A stretch of DNA of 64,000 nt from Hominiventricola filiformis (GTDB lineage Bacteria > Bacillota > Clostridia > Lachnospirales > Lachnospiraceae), in NCBI RefSeq assembly GCF_020686965.1, contig NZ_JAJEPS010000002.1:124001-188000 (forward strand), given 5' to 3'. Below, in pieces: positions 1 through 7,845 of the stretch (the stretch's first letter is position 1; each line of letters starts with the position of its first letter). The notes beneath the pieces were generated by a model that made no database searches, was not told the origin of the DNA, and worked only from the letters and a program-made list of their open reading frames with translations. Both the position numbers and the translations under genes were made by a program.

Positions 1-162
1 CTCCAGCATGAGCTGATCCAGCACTTTCTGCAGATCAGACCGCTTTTCTTTGGGAATATCAAGAAGGATTGCCAACTCCTTGATCTTCATGGGTACATAA
101 AGGTCATTGTCCATAAGATCACAGAGCATCTTCTTTCTCTCTTTCATCTGTTCTTCCGTCAT
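1..162 (-). CDS. rnr: Ribonuclease R, N-terminal fragment (runs off the left edge)
   Basis: The 54 visible codons begin with MTEEQMKERKKMLCDLM and continue through a charged helical segment typical of the winged-helix N-terminus of RNase R. This enzyme is a 3'-to-5' exoribonuclease that degrades structured RNA and takes part in trans-translation quality control. The start follows a clear GGAGGTGA ribosome site (163-172). The catalytic RNB and S1 domains lie outside the window, so the call rests on the N-terminus and on the position directly after secG, the usual secG-rnr-smpB order in Clostridia. Confidence 0.75.
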   Translation of the reverse strand, partial: MTEEQMKERKKMLCDLMDNDLYVPMKIKELAILLDIPKEKRSDLQKVLDQLMLE

Positions 163-199
163 ATCGTCACCTCCCGGATTCAAAAATGGTCTGTAAATT

Positions 200-244
200 C
201 TTTATAAAAACAAAATGAGCACTCCTGCCTTATAACAAGAGTGC
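200..244 (-). terminator. Possible terminator or attenuator between secG and rnr
   Basis: On the minus strand GCACTC (244-239) pairs with GAGTGC (224-219) around a 14-nt loop, followed by a T-rich stretch. The stem is only 6 bp, so it may attenuate rather than end transcription into rnr. Confidence 0.45.
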
Positions 245-268
245 CCAGTTTCTTCTGATATTAATATC

Positions 269-508
269 TTAGAAAATACTCAGATTCAGAACGATTGCCA
301 GAACGAAAAATACAACCATCAGAATTTTCGTCCATTTTTCCAGATTTCCTTCCATGGAACGTCCTTTATTTCTACCCCAATAACTCTCAGATCCACCTGC
401 GATGGCACCGAGACCCTGGGATTTGCCCTCCTGAAGCAGTACCAGCACGGTAGCTACGATACATAATAACACGAAAATCCCCATGAGGATATATCTTAAA
501 ATCTCCAT
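269..508 (-). CDS. secG: Preprotein translocase subunit SecG
   Basis: This 79-residue protein has two membrane helices (about 4-25 and 58-77) separated by a glycine-rich loop with LLQEGKSQGLGAIAGG, the typical SecG signature. SecG is the small accessory subunit of the SecYEG channel and helps SecA-driven export. A strong AGGAGGTG site precedes the ATG. The gene is 106 bp upstream of rnr on the same strand, the common Clostridia arrangement. Length and topology match the family, so the call is firm. Confidence 0.93.
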   Translation of the reverse strand: MEILRYILMGIFVLLCIVATVLVLLQEGKSQGLGAIAGGSESYWGRNKGRSMEGNLEKWTKILMVVFFVLAIVLNLSIF

Positions 509-561
509 TTTTACACCTCCTACGTGTCAAACAGATACATCTTATCATATAATTCCAGAAA

Positions 562-1284
562 TCACAACACTTTTGCAAGAAAACTTTTCAATCGTTCATT
601 CTGCGGATTGCCGAAGAAATCCTTCGGATTGTTTTCTTCCATAATAATACCTTCATCCATAAATACCACTCTGGTAGCCACTTCTCTTGCAAATCCCATC
701 TCATGGGTGACCACTGCCATGGTCATACCGTCGTCAGCCAGTTTCTTCATCAGATCCAGAACCTCACCAACCATCTCCGGATCCAGCGCGGAAGTCGGCT
801 CATCAAAGAGCATTACCTTCGGCTTCATGGCAAGGGAACGTACAATGGCAATACGCTGTTTCTGTCCACCGGACAGCTGTGCCGGGTAAGCACTTGCTTT
901 TTCTTCCAGATTGACCAGCTTTAAGAGACGCATGGCCTCTGCCTCTGCCTCTTTCTTCGTCATGATCTTTAATTTGATAGGAGCCAGTGTAATATTGTCC
1001 AGAACCGTCAGGTTGTTGAACAGATTAAAATGCTGGAATACCATTCCCATATGACGGCGGATCTCATTAATGTCCGCTTTCGGATCGGTAATCTCCTGTC
1101 CGTCAAATACAATACTTCCGGAGGTCGGCTGCTCCAGAAGATTCAGGCAGCGCAGGAAGGTAGATTTTCCGGAACCCGACGGTCCGATGATAACGACTTT
1201 CTCCCCGGGAGCAATATGCATGTCAATATTTTTGATAACCTGATTGTCACCATATGATTTGGATAATCCTTTAACGTAAATCAC
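562..1284 (-). CDS. Polar amino-acid ABC transporter, ATP-binding protein
   Basis: A 240-residue ABC ATPase of the GlnQ/HisP type. Walker A GPSGSGKST is near residues 34-42, the signature LSGGQKQR near 137-144, Walker B with catalytic Glu in LFDEPTSALDPE, and the switch histidine in VVTHEM. It energises uptake by the permease encoded just upstream, whose stop codon it overlaps by 14 bp, which suggests translational coupling. Together with the binding protein at 2222-3115 it forms a complete polar amino-acid uptake system. The substrate (glutamine, arginine, cystine or other) cannot be read from this sequence. A paralogous operon lies at 35005-37513. Confidence 0.93.
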   Translation of the reverse strand: MIYVKGLSKSYGDNQVIKNIDMHIAPGEKVVIIGPSGSGKSTFLRCLNLLEQPTSGSIVFDGQEITDPKADINEIRRHMGMVFQHFNLFNNLTVLDNITLAPIKLKIMTKKEAEAEAMRLLKLVNLEEKASAYPAQLSGGQKQRIAIVRSLAMKPKVMLFDEPTSALDPEMVGEVLDLMKKLADDGMTMAVVTHEMGFAREVATRVVFMDEGIIMEENNPKDFFGNPQNERLKSFLAKVL

Positions 1285-1993
1285 TCTGTCTCAGTCTCCT
1301 TTCCATTTTTCCCATGATCCATGTCAGGAACATTACTATCACCAGATAGATTGCTGCAATCGCAACGTAGGGAACCAGCGCCTGATAAGTCTTAGACTGG
1401 ACGATCATAGCTCCTTTGGTCAGATCGCGAAGACCGATAACGGTTACAACGGATGTTTCCTTTACAAGGGTAATCAGCTCATTGCCCAGTGCCGGCAGTA
1501 CATTTTTGAATGCCTGCGGAATAATGATATAACGCATGGTCGATGCATAAGTCAGACCAACGGAACGGCCTGCCTCCATCTGCCCTTTGTCGATGGACAT
1601 GATGCCGGAACGGAAGATCTCAGCCACATATGCGCCTGAGTTAATTCCAAATGCCAGAATCGCACATTTCATCATATTGCTGTCTGTGGATCTGGCGCTT
1701 GCCCACACTACAAACCACATAATCAGAAGCTGTACCATCATAGGCGTTCCACGGATTACCGTCAAATACACTTTACAGATTCCATTGAGAATTTTAAGCG
1801 GCAGTCCTTTCTTTCTCTCCGGCTGCTGGTCATATGCAGAACGGATGATTGCCACCAGTACACCGATGATCACACCGATGATCAATGCAAAAATAGTTAC
1901 CGTTAGTGTGGTTCCCAGACCTTTTACGAAATACTGGTAGTTGTCTTCCAGTATAAATGTCTGATAGAATCCCATCTTAAGACTTTCCCACAT
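1271..1993 (-). CDS. Polar amino-acid ABC transporter, permease
   Basis: A HisM/GlnP-type inner-membrane permease of about 240 residues with several hydrophobic helices and the cytoplasmic coupling motif LPALGNELITLVKETS near residue 165. The start is placed at the ATG at 1993 because AAAGGAG (2009-2003) sits at ideal spacing; an in-frame ATG at 2011 lacks a ribosome site. It overlaps the ATPase gene by 14 bp. It follows the binding-protein gene after a gap of about 230 bp that holds two strong hairpins, so expression is probably lower than that of the binding protein. Confidence 0.92.
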   Translation of the reverse strand: MWESLKMGFYQTFILEDNYQYFVKGLGTTLTVTIFALIIGVIIGVLVAIIRSAYDQQPERKKGLPLKILNGICKVYLTVIRGTPMMVQLLIMWFVVWASARSTDSNMMKCAILAFGINSGAYVAEIFRSGIMSIDKGQMEAGRSVGLTYASTMRYIIIPQAFKNVLPALGNELITLVKETSVVTVIGLRDLTKGAMIVQSKTYQALVPYVAIAAIYLVIVMFLTWIMGKMERRLRQSDLR

Positions 1994-2080
1994 AATTATG
2001 GCTCCTTTCATTTCCCTCGTTTCGTATCTTTGTGCAAATAAGCTTTGCTCTTACGCATAAATATGCATTCATTTTACAGT

Positions 2081-2126
2081 ATGGATATATAAAAAGCAAG
2101 TCTTAGATTGCTTCTTATATATCCAT
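2081..2126 (-). repeat. 19-bp hairpin in the binding-protein/permease gap
   Basis: ATGGATATATAA (2081-2092) is perfectly inverted at 2115-2126. Pairing continues as AAGCAA/TTGCTT after one mismatch, giving 18 of 19 paired positions and an 8-nt loop. On the minus strand the distal part reads as GCAA-loop-TTGC followed by a T-rich stretch, so it could be a second attenuator or an RNA-processing/stability hairpin. Confidence 0.6.
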
Positions 2127-2161
2127 GCGGTTTTTGCCCGGATGTTTTAGGCTTCTATACA

Positions 2162-2196
2162 GGAAAAACGGAGGTGTTCAATACGGAACACCTCCG
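2162..2196 (-). terminator. Strong intrinsic terminator after the binding-protein gene
   Basis: CGGAGGTGTTC (2169-2179) and GAACACCTCCG (2186-2196) form a perfect 11-bp stem with a 6-nt loop. On the minus strand it is followed by TTTTT (2168-2164). It lies 26 bp past the binding-protein stop and inside the operon, so it likely gives partial termination that favours binding-protein transcripts. Confidence 0.85.
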
Positions 2197-2221
2197 CCTC
2201 TGTTCTTTTCAGATTCAGAAT

Positions 2222-3115
2222 TTATTCTGCTTTGATGTATTTATCAAGAATTTCCTGAATGGTTCCATCATCCTTCAGCTCCTGAAGCGCTTTGTTCAGT
2301 GCTGCAGTCAGTTCCGGGTTGTCTTTGGAAACTGCTGCTGCATAATCCTCTGTGGTGTATGCAGTATCAAGAATCTTCAGTCCCTCATTAGCCTCTACAA
2401 ATGCTTTTGCCGGCTCCTGGTCGATAACTACACAGTCAACCTTGCCCTGAAGCAGTGCCTGTACAGCAGTAGCACCATTCGGAAGTGCATTTACATGATC
2501 CTCGCCAAAGTCATCAGCACAGTACAGATGTCCGGTAGTTCCCTGCTGAACACCGATCAGTTTATCCTGCAGATCATCTACGGAAGCGATGTCAGAATCA
2601 TCTTTTACGATGATAACCTGAACACCTGTTGCATAAGAATCAGTAAAATCTACGTTCTGTTTTCTCTCCTCGGTTACAGTCATACCAGCAAGGCTCATGT
2701 CAATCTTGCCGGACTGGATAGAAGCGATCAGAGAGTCAAAGTCCATATCAACGATCTCAAGCTTCAGACCAAGTTTGTCAGCCATTGCCTGTGCGATCTC
2801 GGCATCAATACCTACGATGTCATCTCCATCTTTGTACTCATACGGCGGGAATGCTGCGTTAGTACCCATGGTCAGAACACCCGGCTCTACAGTCGTTACT
2901 TCTGCTGCATCTTCTGCTGCTGCCTCGGTATCCTCAGCTGCTTCTGCATCTTCTGCAGTCTCATCAGCTGCTTCTGCGTCCTCTGCGGTCTCATCAGCTG
3001 CCTCAGTGGTCTCCTCTGCTGCAGTATCAGTTGTTGCACTGCTGCTTCCGCATCCTGCAAGAAGAGTAGCTGCCATAGCTGCTGTCAGCATTACGCTTAC
3101 GATTTTCTTTTTCAT
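2222..3115 (-). CDS. Polar amino-acid ABC transporter, substrate-binding lipoprotein
   Basis: A 297-residue SBP_bac_3-type binding protein. The start at 3115 is chosen for GAGGAGG at good spacing and because it gives a proper lipoprotein signal peptide (MKKKIVSVMLTAAMAATLL then lipobox AGC at about residue 22). Residues about 25-75 form an Ala/Glu/Asp/Thr linker containing near-identical ETAEDAEAAD repeats, a tether between lipid anchor and ligand domain. The binding domain starts near TMGTNAAFPPYEY and includes DFDSLIASIQSGKIDM. It delivers substrate to the permease and ATPase downstream. Substrate is not predictable from this alone. Confidence 0.93.
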   Translation of the reverse strand: MKKKIVSVMLTAAMAATLLAGCGSSSATTDTAAEETTEAADETAEDAEAADETAEDAEAAEDTEAAAEDAAEVTTVEPGVLTMGTNAAFPPYEYKDGDDIVGIDAEIAQAMADKLGLKLEIVDMDFDSLIASIQSGKIDMSLAGMTVTEERKQNVDFTDSYATGVQVIIVKDDSDIASVDDLQDKLIGVQQGTTGHLYCADDFGEDHVNALPNGATAVQALLQGKVDCVVIDQEPAKAFVEANEGLKILDTAYTTEDYAAAVSKDNPELTAALNKALQELKDDGTIQEILDKYIKAE

Positions 3116-3163
3116 AATAGTTTCCTCCTCATAAAAAGTATCATAAACTTTTATCATTGACTA

Positions 3164-3191
3164 ATTATAATGCATTTATTCACGATTGCAA
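3164..3191 (-). promoter_or_regulatory. Sigma-A promoter of the amino-acid ABC operon
   Basis: On the minus strand TTGCAA (3191-3186) and TATAAT (3169-3164) are 16 bp apart, about 50 bp upstream of the binding-protein start. Confidence 0.7.
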
Positions 3192-3218
3192 GCCTTTTTG
3201 TGAATAAATATAAATATT

Positions 3219-3761
3219 TTAGATCCGATATTCCATATAGACCTGTCCATCCAGATTCTTCCACTGGAACAGTCCGTCCTCATAGGTCATATAACTATGG
3301 GCGCTTTCTTCCTTCGGAATAGAGACAGAGCCCGGATTCAGATAGGTGTATGTCTCATGTTCCCGGCATACCGGCACATGAGTATGGCCGTGAAGTAAAA
3401 TGTCTCCTTTTCCCAGCATCGGCAGATTCTTTTCATTGAATACATGTCCGTGGGTCAGGAAAATCATGCGTCCTTTTTCGTATAAAAATCCATAATCCGC
3501 CAGGATCGGGAATTCCAGTACCATCTGGTCCACTTCCGTATCGCAGTTCCCGCGGACACAGAGAATCTTCTCCTTCAAAGGATTCAGCATGGCAATGACT
3601 TCCTTCGGTGCATAATCTTTCGGAAGATCGTTTCTCGGACCATGATATAGTACATCGCCCAGCAGAATCAGACGGTCTTCTTTTTCCTCCTCCAGTCTTT
3701 CCAGTAGTTTTCTACAATAATATGCAGATCCGTGAATATCAGATGCAATTACGAGTTTCAT
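3219..3761 (-). CDS. YfcE/MJ0936-type phosphodiesterase
   Basis: A 180-residue calcineurin-like metallophosphoesterase of the YfcE family. The metal-binding motifs appear in order: SDIHG near residue 7, LLGDVLYHGP near 33, GNCD near 72, THGH near 103 and HGHTH near 125. The family hydrolyses phosphodiesters, shown mostly on artificial substrates; the natural substrate is unclear. The gene overlaps the end of the MoxR-type ATPase gene by 23 bp and its ribosome site (GAGGAATT) lies inside that gene, so the two are translationally linked. Confidence 0.88.
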   Translation of the reverse strand: MKLVIASDIHGSAYYCRKLLERLEEEKEDRLILLGDVLYHGPRNDLPKDYAPKEVIAMLNPLKEKILCVRGNCDTEVDQMVLEFPILADYGFLYEKGRMIFLTHGHVFNEKNLPMLGKGDILLHGHTHVPVCREHETYTYLNPGSVSIPKEESAHSYMTYEDGLFQWKNLDGQVYMEYRI

Positions 3762-5208
3762 ATAATTCCTCCATCTCCTGTACTTGTTTTTTTAACTGTT
3801 CTTCCAGACGTTTCTGTTCCGAAAAGCTTCCATATTCCGGGCAGACATAGCCGCAGAGCCTGTAGTCTCCATGATGCCGGATGCCTTCCAGCCAGTCGCA
3901 GAGCTCCGGCCCTTCACCGTACAGCTGCCTGATGAGCTGTGTACCCGCCGTAAGGTGTTTCTGAAGCTTTTCTTTTTCTTCAGCTCCATTCCGACATGAT
4001 TCCGCAGAGTTATCAACAAACCGTGCCAGAATCTGATGATTTATCCACTGCTCCATCCGTTCTTCTCCACCTTTCAACAAGCCATGCTCTTTCTTTATGG
4101 AAAGTTCCCGTTCCCGTCCGGTGAGAAATCCCTGTATACCTTCTGCCTGGTGAGCAGACAGATATTCTGACAGATGCTTTTTCACTTCTGCCCACCGCGT
4201 CTCCCTGCGCAAAAGCCCGCCGACTCTGCTCATCTCTTCTGACGCTGCTGCCAGAAAATGCCGGATAAACATACACCGCACATCCGGTCCGGCAGACGAA
4301 AGCCTGTCAAGCAGACATCTTTTTTCTTCCGGTTCCACCGTCTCCGCAAAGAGTTCCGATATCCGGTATCCTCCCATGCAAGTCCTGTCCATCCGGTAAT
4401 ACGCATCGAAATCCGCTGCCACTTCGGGACTCCTTATGAATTCTTCCACAAAATATCTGTTTATGTCAAGACCCTGGCGTTCATATTCTTTCAAAACCGT
4501 TGATAAATCTTCCCAGCCCCTGGCTGTCACAAACTCTTTTTTCTTACGTTCTTCCACCACCCGGTAAAATGCCTCCGGCTTCATCTCCAGATAGGAAAGA
4601 ATAGCCGGATGAACTCCTCTGGATGCTGCATACTGTTTCCAGACAGTTACATCCGCCTCAATATTCAGTGTCCGCACTCGATCCAAAGAAGCCATATCCA
4701 TTTCACGCACTGCATGATTCAGTTCCGGCGGATTCCCTGCTGCCACAATAATCCAGCCTTCCGGCACCTTATGCGTTCCAAATTTTTTAAACTGTAGAAG
4801 CTGCAGCATGACCGGCGCCAGTGTCTCTGATACACAGTTGATCTCATCGAGAAACAGGATTCCTTCCCGATATCCGGTCTGCTCCATATAAACATAGACC
4901 GAAGCCACAATCTCACTCATGGTATATTCCGTCACCGTATATTTTTTCCCCTCATACTGATGCGTCGCCAGTTCCGGAAGTCCGATGGCACTCTGGCGGG
5001 TATGATGAGTCATGGCATAGGACAGCATTCCCGTACCGCACTCTGCTGCTGCCTGTTCCACAATGGCCGTCTTCCCGATACCGGGCGGACCCATCAGAAG
5101 AAGCGGCCGTTGCTGTATAGAGGGGATCCGGAACATTCCATCTTCGTCACGCGCTGTGTATACCTTTATAGTTCTGATAATCTCTTCTTTTGCTTCCTGT
5201 ATATTCAT
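3739..5208 (-). CDS. MoxR-type AAA+ ATPase
   Basis: A 489-residue protein with an N-terminal AAA+ module. Walker A GPPGIGKTA is at about residues 40-48 and Walker B LFLDEIN near 120, followed by a sensor region (VAAGNPPELN). MoxR proteins work as chaperone-like ATPases with a VWA partner, often in metal insertion or assembly of protein complexes. The partner is evidently the next upstream gene (5205-6545), whose stop it overlaps by 4 bp in an ATGA arrangement. The C-terminal 200 residues are helical and charged with no recognisable domain. The cellular target is unknown. Confidence 0.85.
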   Translation of the reverse strand: MNIQEAKEEIIRTIKVYTARDEDGMFRIPSIQQRPLLLMGPPGIGKTAIVEQAAAECGTGMLSYAMTHHTRQSAIGLPELATHQYEGKKYTVTEYTMSEIVASVYVYMEQTGYREGILFLDEINCVSETLAPVMLQLLQFKKFGTHKVPEGWIIVAAGNPPELNHAVREMDMASLDRVRTLNIEADVTVWKQYAASRGVHPAILSYLEMKPEAFYRVVEERKKKEFVTARGWEDLSTVLKEYERQGLDINRYFVEEFIRSPEVAADFDAYYRMDRTCMGGYRISELFAETVEPEEKRCLLDRLSSAGPDVRCMFIRHFLAAASEEMSRVGGLLRRETRWAEVKKHLSEYLSAHQAEGIQGFLTGRERELSIKKEHGLLKGGEERMEQWINHQILARFVDNSAESCRNGAEEKEKLQKHLTAGTQLIRQLYGEGPELCDWLEGIRHHGDYRLCGYVCPEYGSFSEQKRLEEQLKKQVQEMEELYETRNCI

Positions 5209-6545
5209 ACTGATTCAGTCTCCAGTCCGAGGTTTAAGTCATATGCCCAGTCCGGCGTCTTCCCCTTTTTCAATTTCTGATTGATAAATACAAAGGCCGT
5301 CTCATATACCGGTTCCACATCCGGATAAATTCCGTCCCCGTCCGTAAAATACAGAAGTCCCTTCAAATGCCGGAACTCTCCGTCTTCCATAAGCTGATCC
5401 ACCAGTCGGAACACCGGTGTAAAATCCGTATCTCCGTGCCCTTTGATCTGAATCGTTTCCAGATACTGCTGCCATTCGTCTCTGCAGGTAATCTTCACAT
5501 GTTCCTGTATCACACAGTCGCACTGAATGATATGAATATTCATGTGCGCAAAGAATTTTTCCCGTTCCTGAAAAATGGTCCACGTTTCCTGTAAAAAACG
5601 CTGGACTAACGCCCCTGAACAGGAGCCTGACGTATCGATGGCAATGACAAATTCCTGCAGCTTCTGCACATCTTTGTATTCCAGCGGTTCCAGCATCAGC
5701 AGTCGGTCATAATAGCTCCTGCTATAATAATAAGGGAGATAATCAAAGCTGTCCATATCCGGCTCCAGTTCTTCGCCCCACACGGCATAGCGCTGCAAAA
5801 ATCTGCAGTAATCATACTCCCTGTCTTCCCCCGGTACCATGGTCTGTACCTGCTGTCCGGCACTTCCGCCAGCCTGGCGCTTATGTTCCTGTTCCCTGAC
5901 GGGAAGTTCCTCAAATATCGTCCGCCACCGATGAATCACTTCTACTTGCTTTCGCAGCTGCTCTGCCCTGCCCGGCATCTGCTCATAACGAACTATCGGG
6001 TTATTTTCCATCCCACCGGATTTCCAGAGAGCATGATCATCTCCGGAAAATACAGTTTCCAGTTCTTTTCGTTCCTGCATAGTACAGTCTGCTTCAAGCC
6101 ATATTGTCACCGCCTGCTCACGAAATGCAATATGAGCTTCCTGCAGTTTTCTGTAACACCGGCTTCTCTCTGCCGGCACCGGTCTTTGAAATTCCTGCAC
6201 CGCCATTTGATCAATACGGTATTCCGTCATCAGATCACAGGCCAGATTCCATATGGTCTTTTCAGCGGCTGGTTCCCGCAGCGGATGAAGATACAGACAG
6301 TGAAGAACCAGATGCAGATATCTCCTCTCCACCTGTATCGGTGCATCGTGAAACCAGCGGAGCACCTCCTCCGGATTCCAATACAGACAAATGCCGTCCG
6401 TTCCGGTACTTTTCCCATCATTCCGATACTTCCATTCCGGCAGTAAAAGTGCACCACTCATTACCGGCAGCTTCATCTGCAGGCGCAGCCGGGTCAGTTT
6501 TAAGATGTCTGTGGCCAGCTGTTCTTTTCTGTCTCTTATATCCAC
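5205..6545 (-). CDS. VWA-like protein with putative metallopeptidase domain (DUF2201)
   Basis: A 446-residue protein with the two-part DUF2201 architecture. The N-terminal region carries HLVLHCLYLH near residue 80 and NLACDLMTEYRID soon after, resembling the inactive-looking metallopeptidase half. The C-terminal half has a VWA domain with the MIDAS-type motif AIDTSGSCSG near residue 308 and a second segment, LLYFTDGDG, near 400. In MoxR/VWA pairs the VWA protein binds the target while the ATPase remodels it. It is the first gene of a three-gene minus-strand unit with MoxR and the phosphodiesterase. Confidence 0.82.
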   Translation of the reverse strand: MDIRDRKEQLATDILKLTRLRLQMKLPVMSGALLLPEWKYRNDGKSTGTDGICLYWNPEEVLRWFHDAPIQVERRYLHLVLHCLYLHPLREPAAEKTIWNLACDLMTEYRIDQMAVQEFQRPVPAERSRCYRKLQEAHIAFREQAVTIWLEADCTMQERKELETVFSGDDHALWKSGGMENNPIVRYEQMPGRAEQLRKQVEVIHRWRTIFEELPVREQEHKRQAGGSAGQQVQTMVPGEDREYDYCRFLQRYAVWGEELEPDMDSFDYLPYYYSRSYYDRLLMLEPLEYKDVQKLQEFVIAIDTSGSCSGALVQRFLQETWTIFQEREKFFAHMNIHIIQCDCVIQEHVKITCRDEWQQYLETIQIKGHGDTDFTPVFRLVDQLMEDGEFRHLKGLLYFTDGDGIYPDVEPVYETAFVFINQKLKKGKTPDWAYDLNLGLETESV

Positions 6546-6616
6546 TTATTTTCCCTCACATTACCTGTGAACTCTAACACTGCTCTTATTATATGCTGTC
6601 TGTGACGTATTTTCAA

Positions 6617-6645
6617 TTGCAATCCAAACACCAATGTGGTATGCT
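6617..6645 (+). promoter_or_regulatory. Promoter of the DtxR-type regulator
   Basis: TTGCAA (6617-6622) and TATGCT (6640-6645) are spaced by 17 bp, about 50 bp before the start codon at 6697. Confidence 0.6.
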
Positions 6646-6696
6646 GACAGCATAGGGATTTTCTCTCTGTAATGCAATAAAGGGGGGACATACAAC

Positions 6697-7056
6697 ATGA
6701 AAATGCAGGAATCTCCAGAAGATTATCTCGAGGCTATTCTTGTTCTTACCAAAGAACTCGGAAACGTCCGCTCCATTGACGTGGCAAACTATCTCGGTTA
6801 CAGTAAACCGAGTATCAGCGTTGCCATGAAACGTCTTCGTGAAAATGGATTTGTGGCGCTTGATGATCATGGCAATCTGGTACTGACCGGTTCAGGACTT
6901 TCCATTGCCCTGAAAATATATGAACGTCATATGGTAATCTCACAGTTTCTGATCTCCATCGGAGTCAGTGAAGAAACCGCGAAAAAGGATGCATGCCGTA
7001 TGGAACATGTAATCAGCGATGAAAGCTTTGATAAGATCAAAATGCTTCCGCGCTAA
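6697..7056 (+). CDS. DtxR/MntR-family metal-dependent regulator (short form)
   Basis: A 119-residue protein. Residues about 5-65 form a winged helix (SPEDYLEAILVLTKELG then SKPSISVAMKRLRENGFV) and the rest is a short metal-binding and dimerisation segment with MEHVISDESFDKI. DtxR-family proteins repress metal uptake or activate efflux genes in response to Mn or Fe. It lacks the SH3-like C-terminal domain, so it resembles MntR-type regulators and is somewhat shorter than usual. A GGGGGG-rich ribosome site precedes the ATG. It appears monocistronic, ending at the terminator at 7064. No metal transporter lies beside it, so its regulon is unknown. Confidence 0.85.
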   Translation: MKMQESPEDYLEAILVLTKELGNVRSIDVANYLGYSKPSISVAMKRLRENGFVALDDHGNLVLTGSGLSIALKIYERHMVISQFLISIGVSEETAKKDACRMEHVISDESFDKIKMLPR

Positions 7057-7063
7057 AAGCAGA

Positions 7064-7093
7064 AGAGCTGCCTGCAGGGCGGCTCTTTTTTGT
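7064..7093 (+). terminator. Terminator of the DtxR-type regulator gene
   Basis: AGAGCTGCC (7064-7072) pairs with GGCGGCTCT (7078-7086), with one G-U pair, around a 5-nt loop and is followed by TTTTT. Confidence 0.85.
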
Positions 7094-7124
7094 TGTAGAA
7101 TACACCGATCTGTCCGGCTGCATC

Positions 7125-7167
7125 TGTCAACTTTACTATTGACTCCAGTTGACTGTCTGCTTATAAT
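7125..7167 (+). promoter_or_regulatory. bioY promoter with an overlapping BirA-like operator
   Basis: TTGACT (7139-7144) and TATAAT (7162-7167) are exactly 17 bp apart. An inverted repeat TGTCAAC-N16-GTTGACT (7125-7131 and 7148-7154) straddles the -35 box. Spacing and half-site shape resemble BirA operators (GTTAAC-type halves with a spacer of about 15 bp) seen before biotin genes in Bacillota. Assigning it to BirA is inference from the downstream gene. Confidence 0.7.
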
Positions 7168-7199
7168 AGTTACCAGAAAGTAAAAAGGAGTTAACTGTT

Positions 7200-7760
7200 A
7201 TGAAAACATCTTCCAAGACACAGTCTATTGCCATGATCGGTATGTTCACCGCCGTTCTGGCTGTATTATCCATTCTTCAGATCCCAATGCCGTCAGGAGT
7301 TCCGATCACGCTGCAGACGTTTGCCGTTGCATTGTGCGGCTACTGCCTCGGCAAAAAGAACGGAACGCTCTGCGTTGCCCTTTATCTGATTCTTGGCTTC
7401 GTTGGAGTCCCGGTATTTACCGGAATGACCGCAGGTATTGGTAAACTGTTCGGTTACACCGGTGGATTTCTTTATGGTTTCCTGTTCCTTGCATTTTTCT
7501 GCGGTCTGGGAAGCCAGCTGAAAAATCATGCTGTGGGCGTACTGGTTGGCGTTGTGGGACTTTTGATCTGCCATGTACTTGGTGCATTTCACTATTCTGT
7601 CATTGCAGCAACCGGTTTCGGACCTGCATTTCTGCTGGTATCCGTACCGTATCTGGTAAAAGATGTTCTGTCTATCATCGGTGCACTGGTAGTGGCACTG
7701 GTTATTAAAAAGACATTATCTAAGAGCGGTATCATTCTCAACACAAAGACTGCTGCATAG
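7200..7760 (+). CDS. bioY: Biotin transporter BioY (ECF S component)
   Basis: A 186-residue integral membrane protein with six hydrophobic segments and the BioY hallmarks MPSGVPITLQTFAVALCGY (residues 30-48) and a GFVGVPVFTGMTAGIGKL segment near residue 78. BioY binds biotin at the membrane and works alone or with the shared EcfAT energising module, which is not encoded here. AAGGAG lies 9 bp before the start. It is a single gene between a BirA-like operator/promoter and a strong terminator, as expected for a biotin-repressed scavenging gene. Confidence 0.93.
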   Translation: MKTSSKTQSIAMIGMFTAVLAVLSILQIPMPSGVPITLQTFAVALCGYCLGKKNGTLCVALYLILGFVGVPVFTGMTAGIGKLFGYTGGFLYGFLFLAFFCGLGSQLKNHAVGVLVGVVGLLICHVLGAFHYSVIAATGFGPAFLLVSVPYLVKDVLSIIGALVVALVIKKTLSKSGIILNTKTAA

Positions 7761-7790
7761 CTCTGATTTTCGTTTCATTTCTGCTATCCT

Positions 7791-7845
7791 GAAGAGGGGC
7801 AGTTCAGACTAATCGCTGAACTGCCCCTCTTCGCTTTTTCTTTTA
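7791..7845 (+). terminator. Strong terminator after bioY
   Basis: A perfect 17-bp stem (7791-7807 with 7816-7832), 8-nt loop, then GCTTTTTCTTTT. The stem lies just past the stop codon of the convergent hydrogenase gene, so it may also block read-through from that side, although no T-run follows on the minus strand. Confidence 0.9.

Noticed and set aside
2930..3010. Near-identical DNA repeats of about 30 bp
   Set aside because: They encode the Ala/Glu/Asp linker of the binding lipoprotein and are a coding low-complexity repeat, not a CRISPR or regulatory array.
2108..3160. Long plus-strand frame (350 codons, Cys-rich) opposite the first binding-protein gene
   Set aside because: It is a shadow created by codon bias in the lipoprotein gene. 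It has no ribosome site and overlaps the operon terminator.
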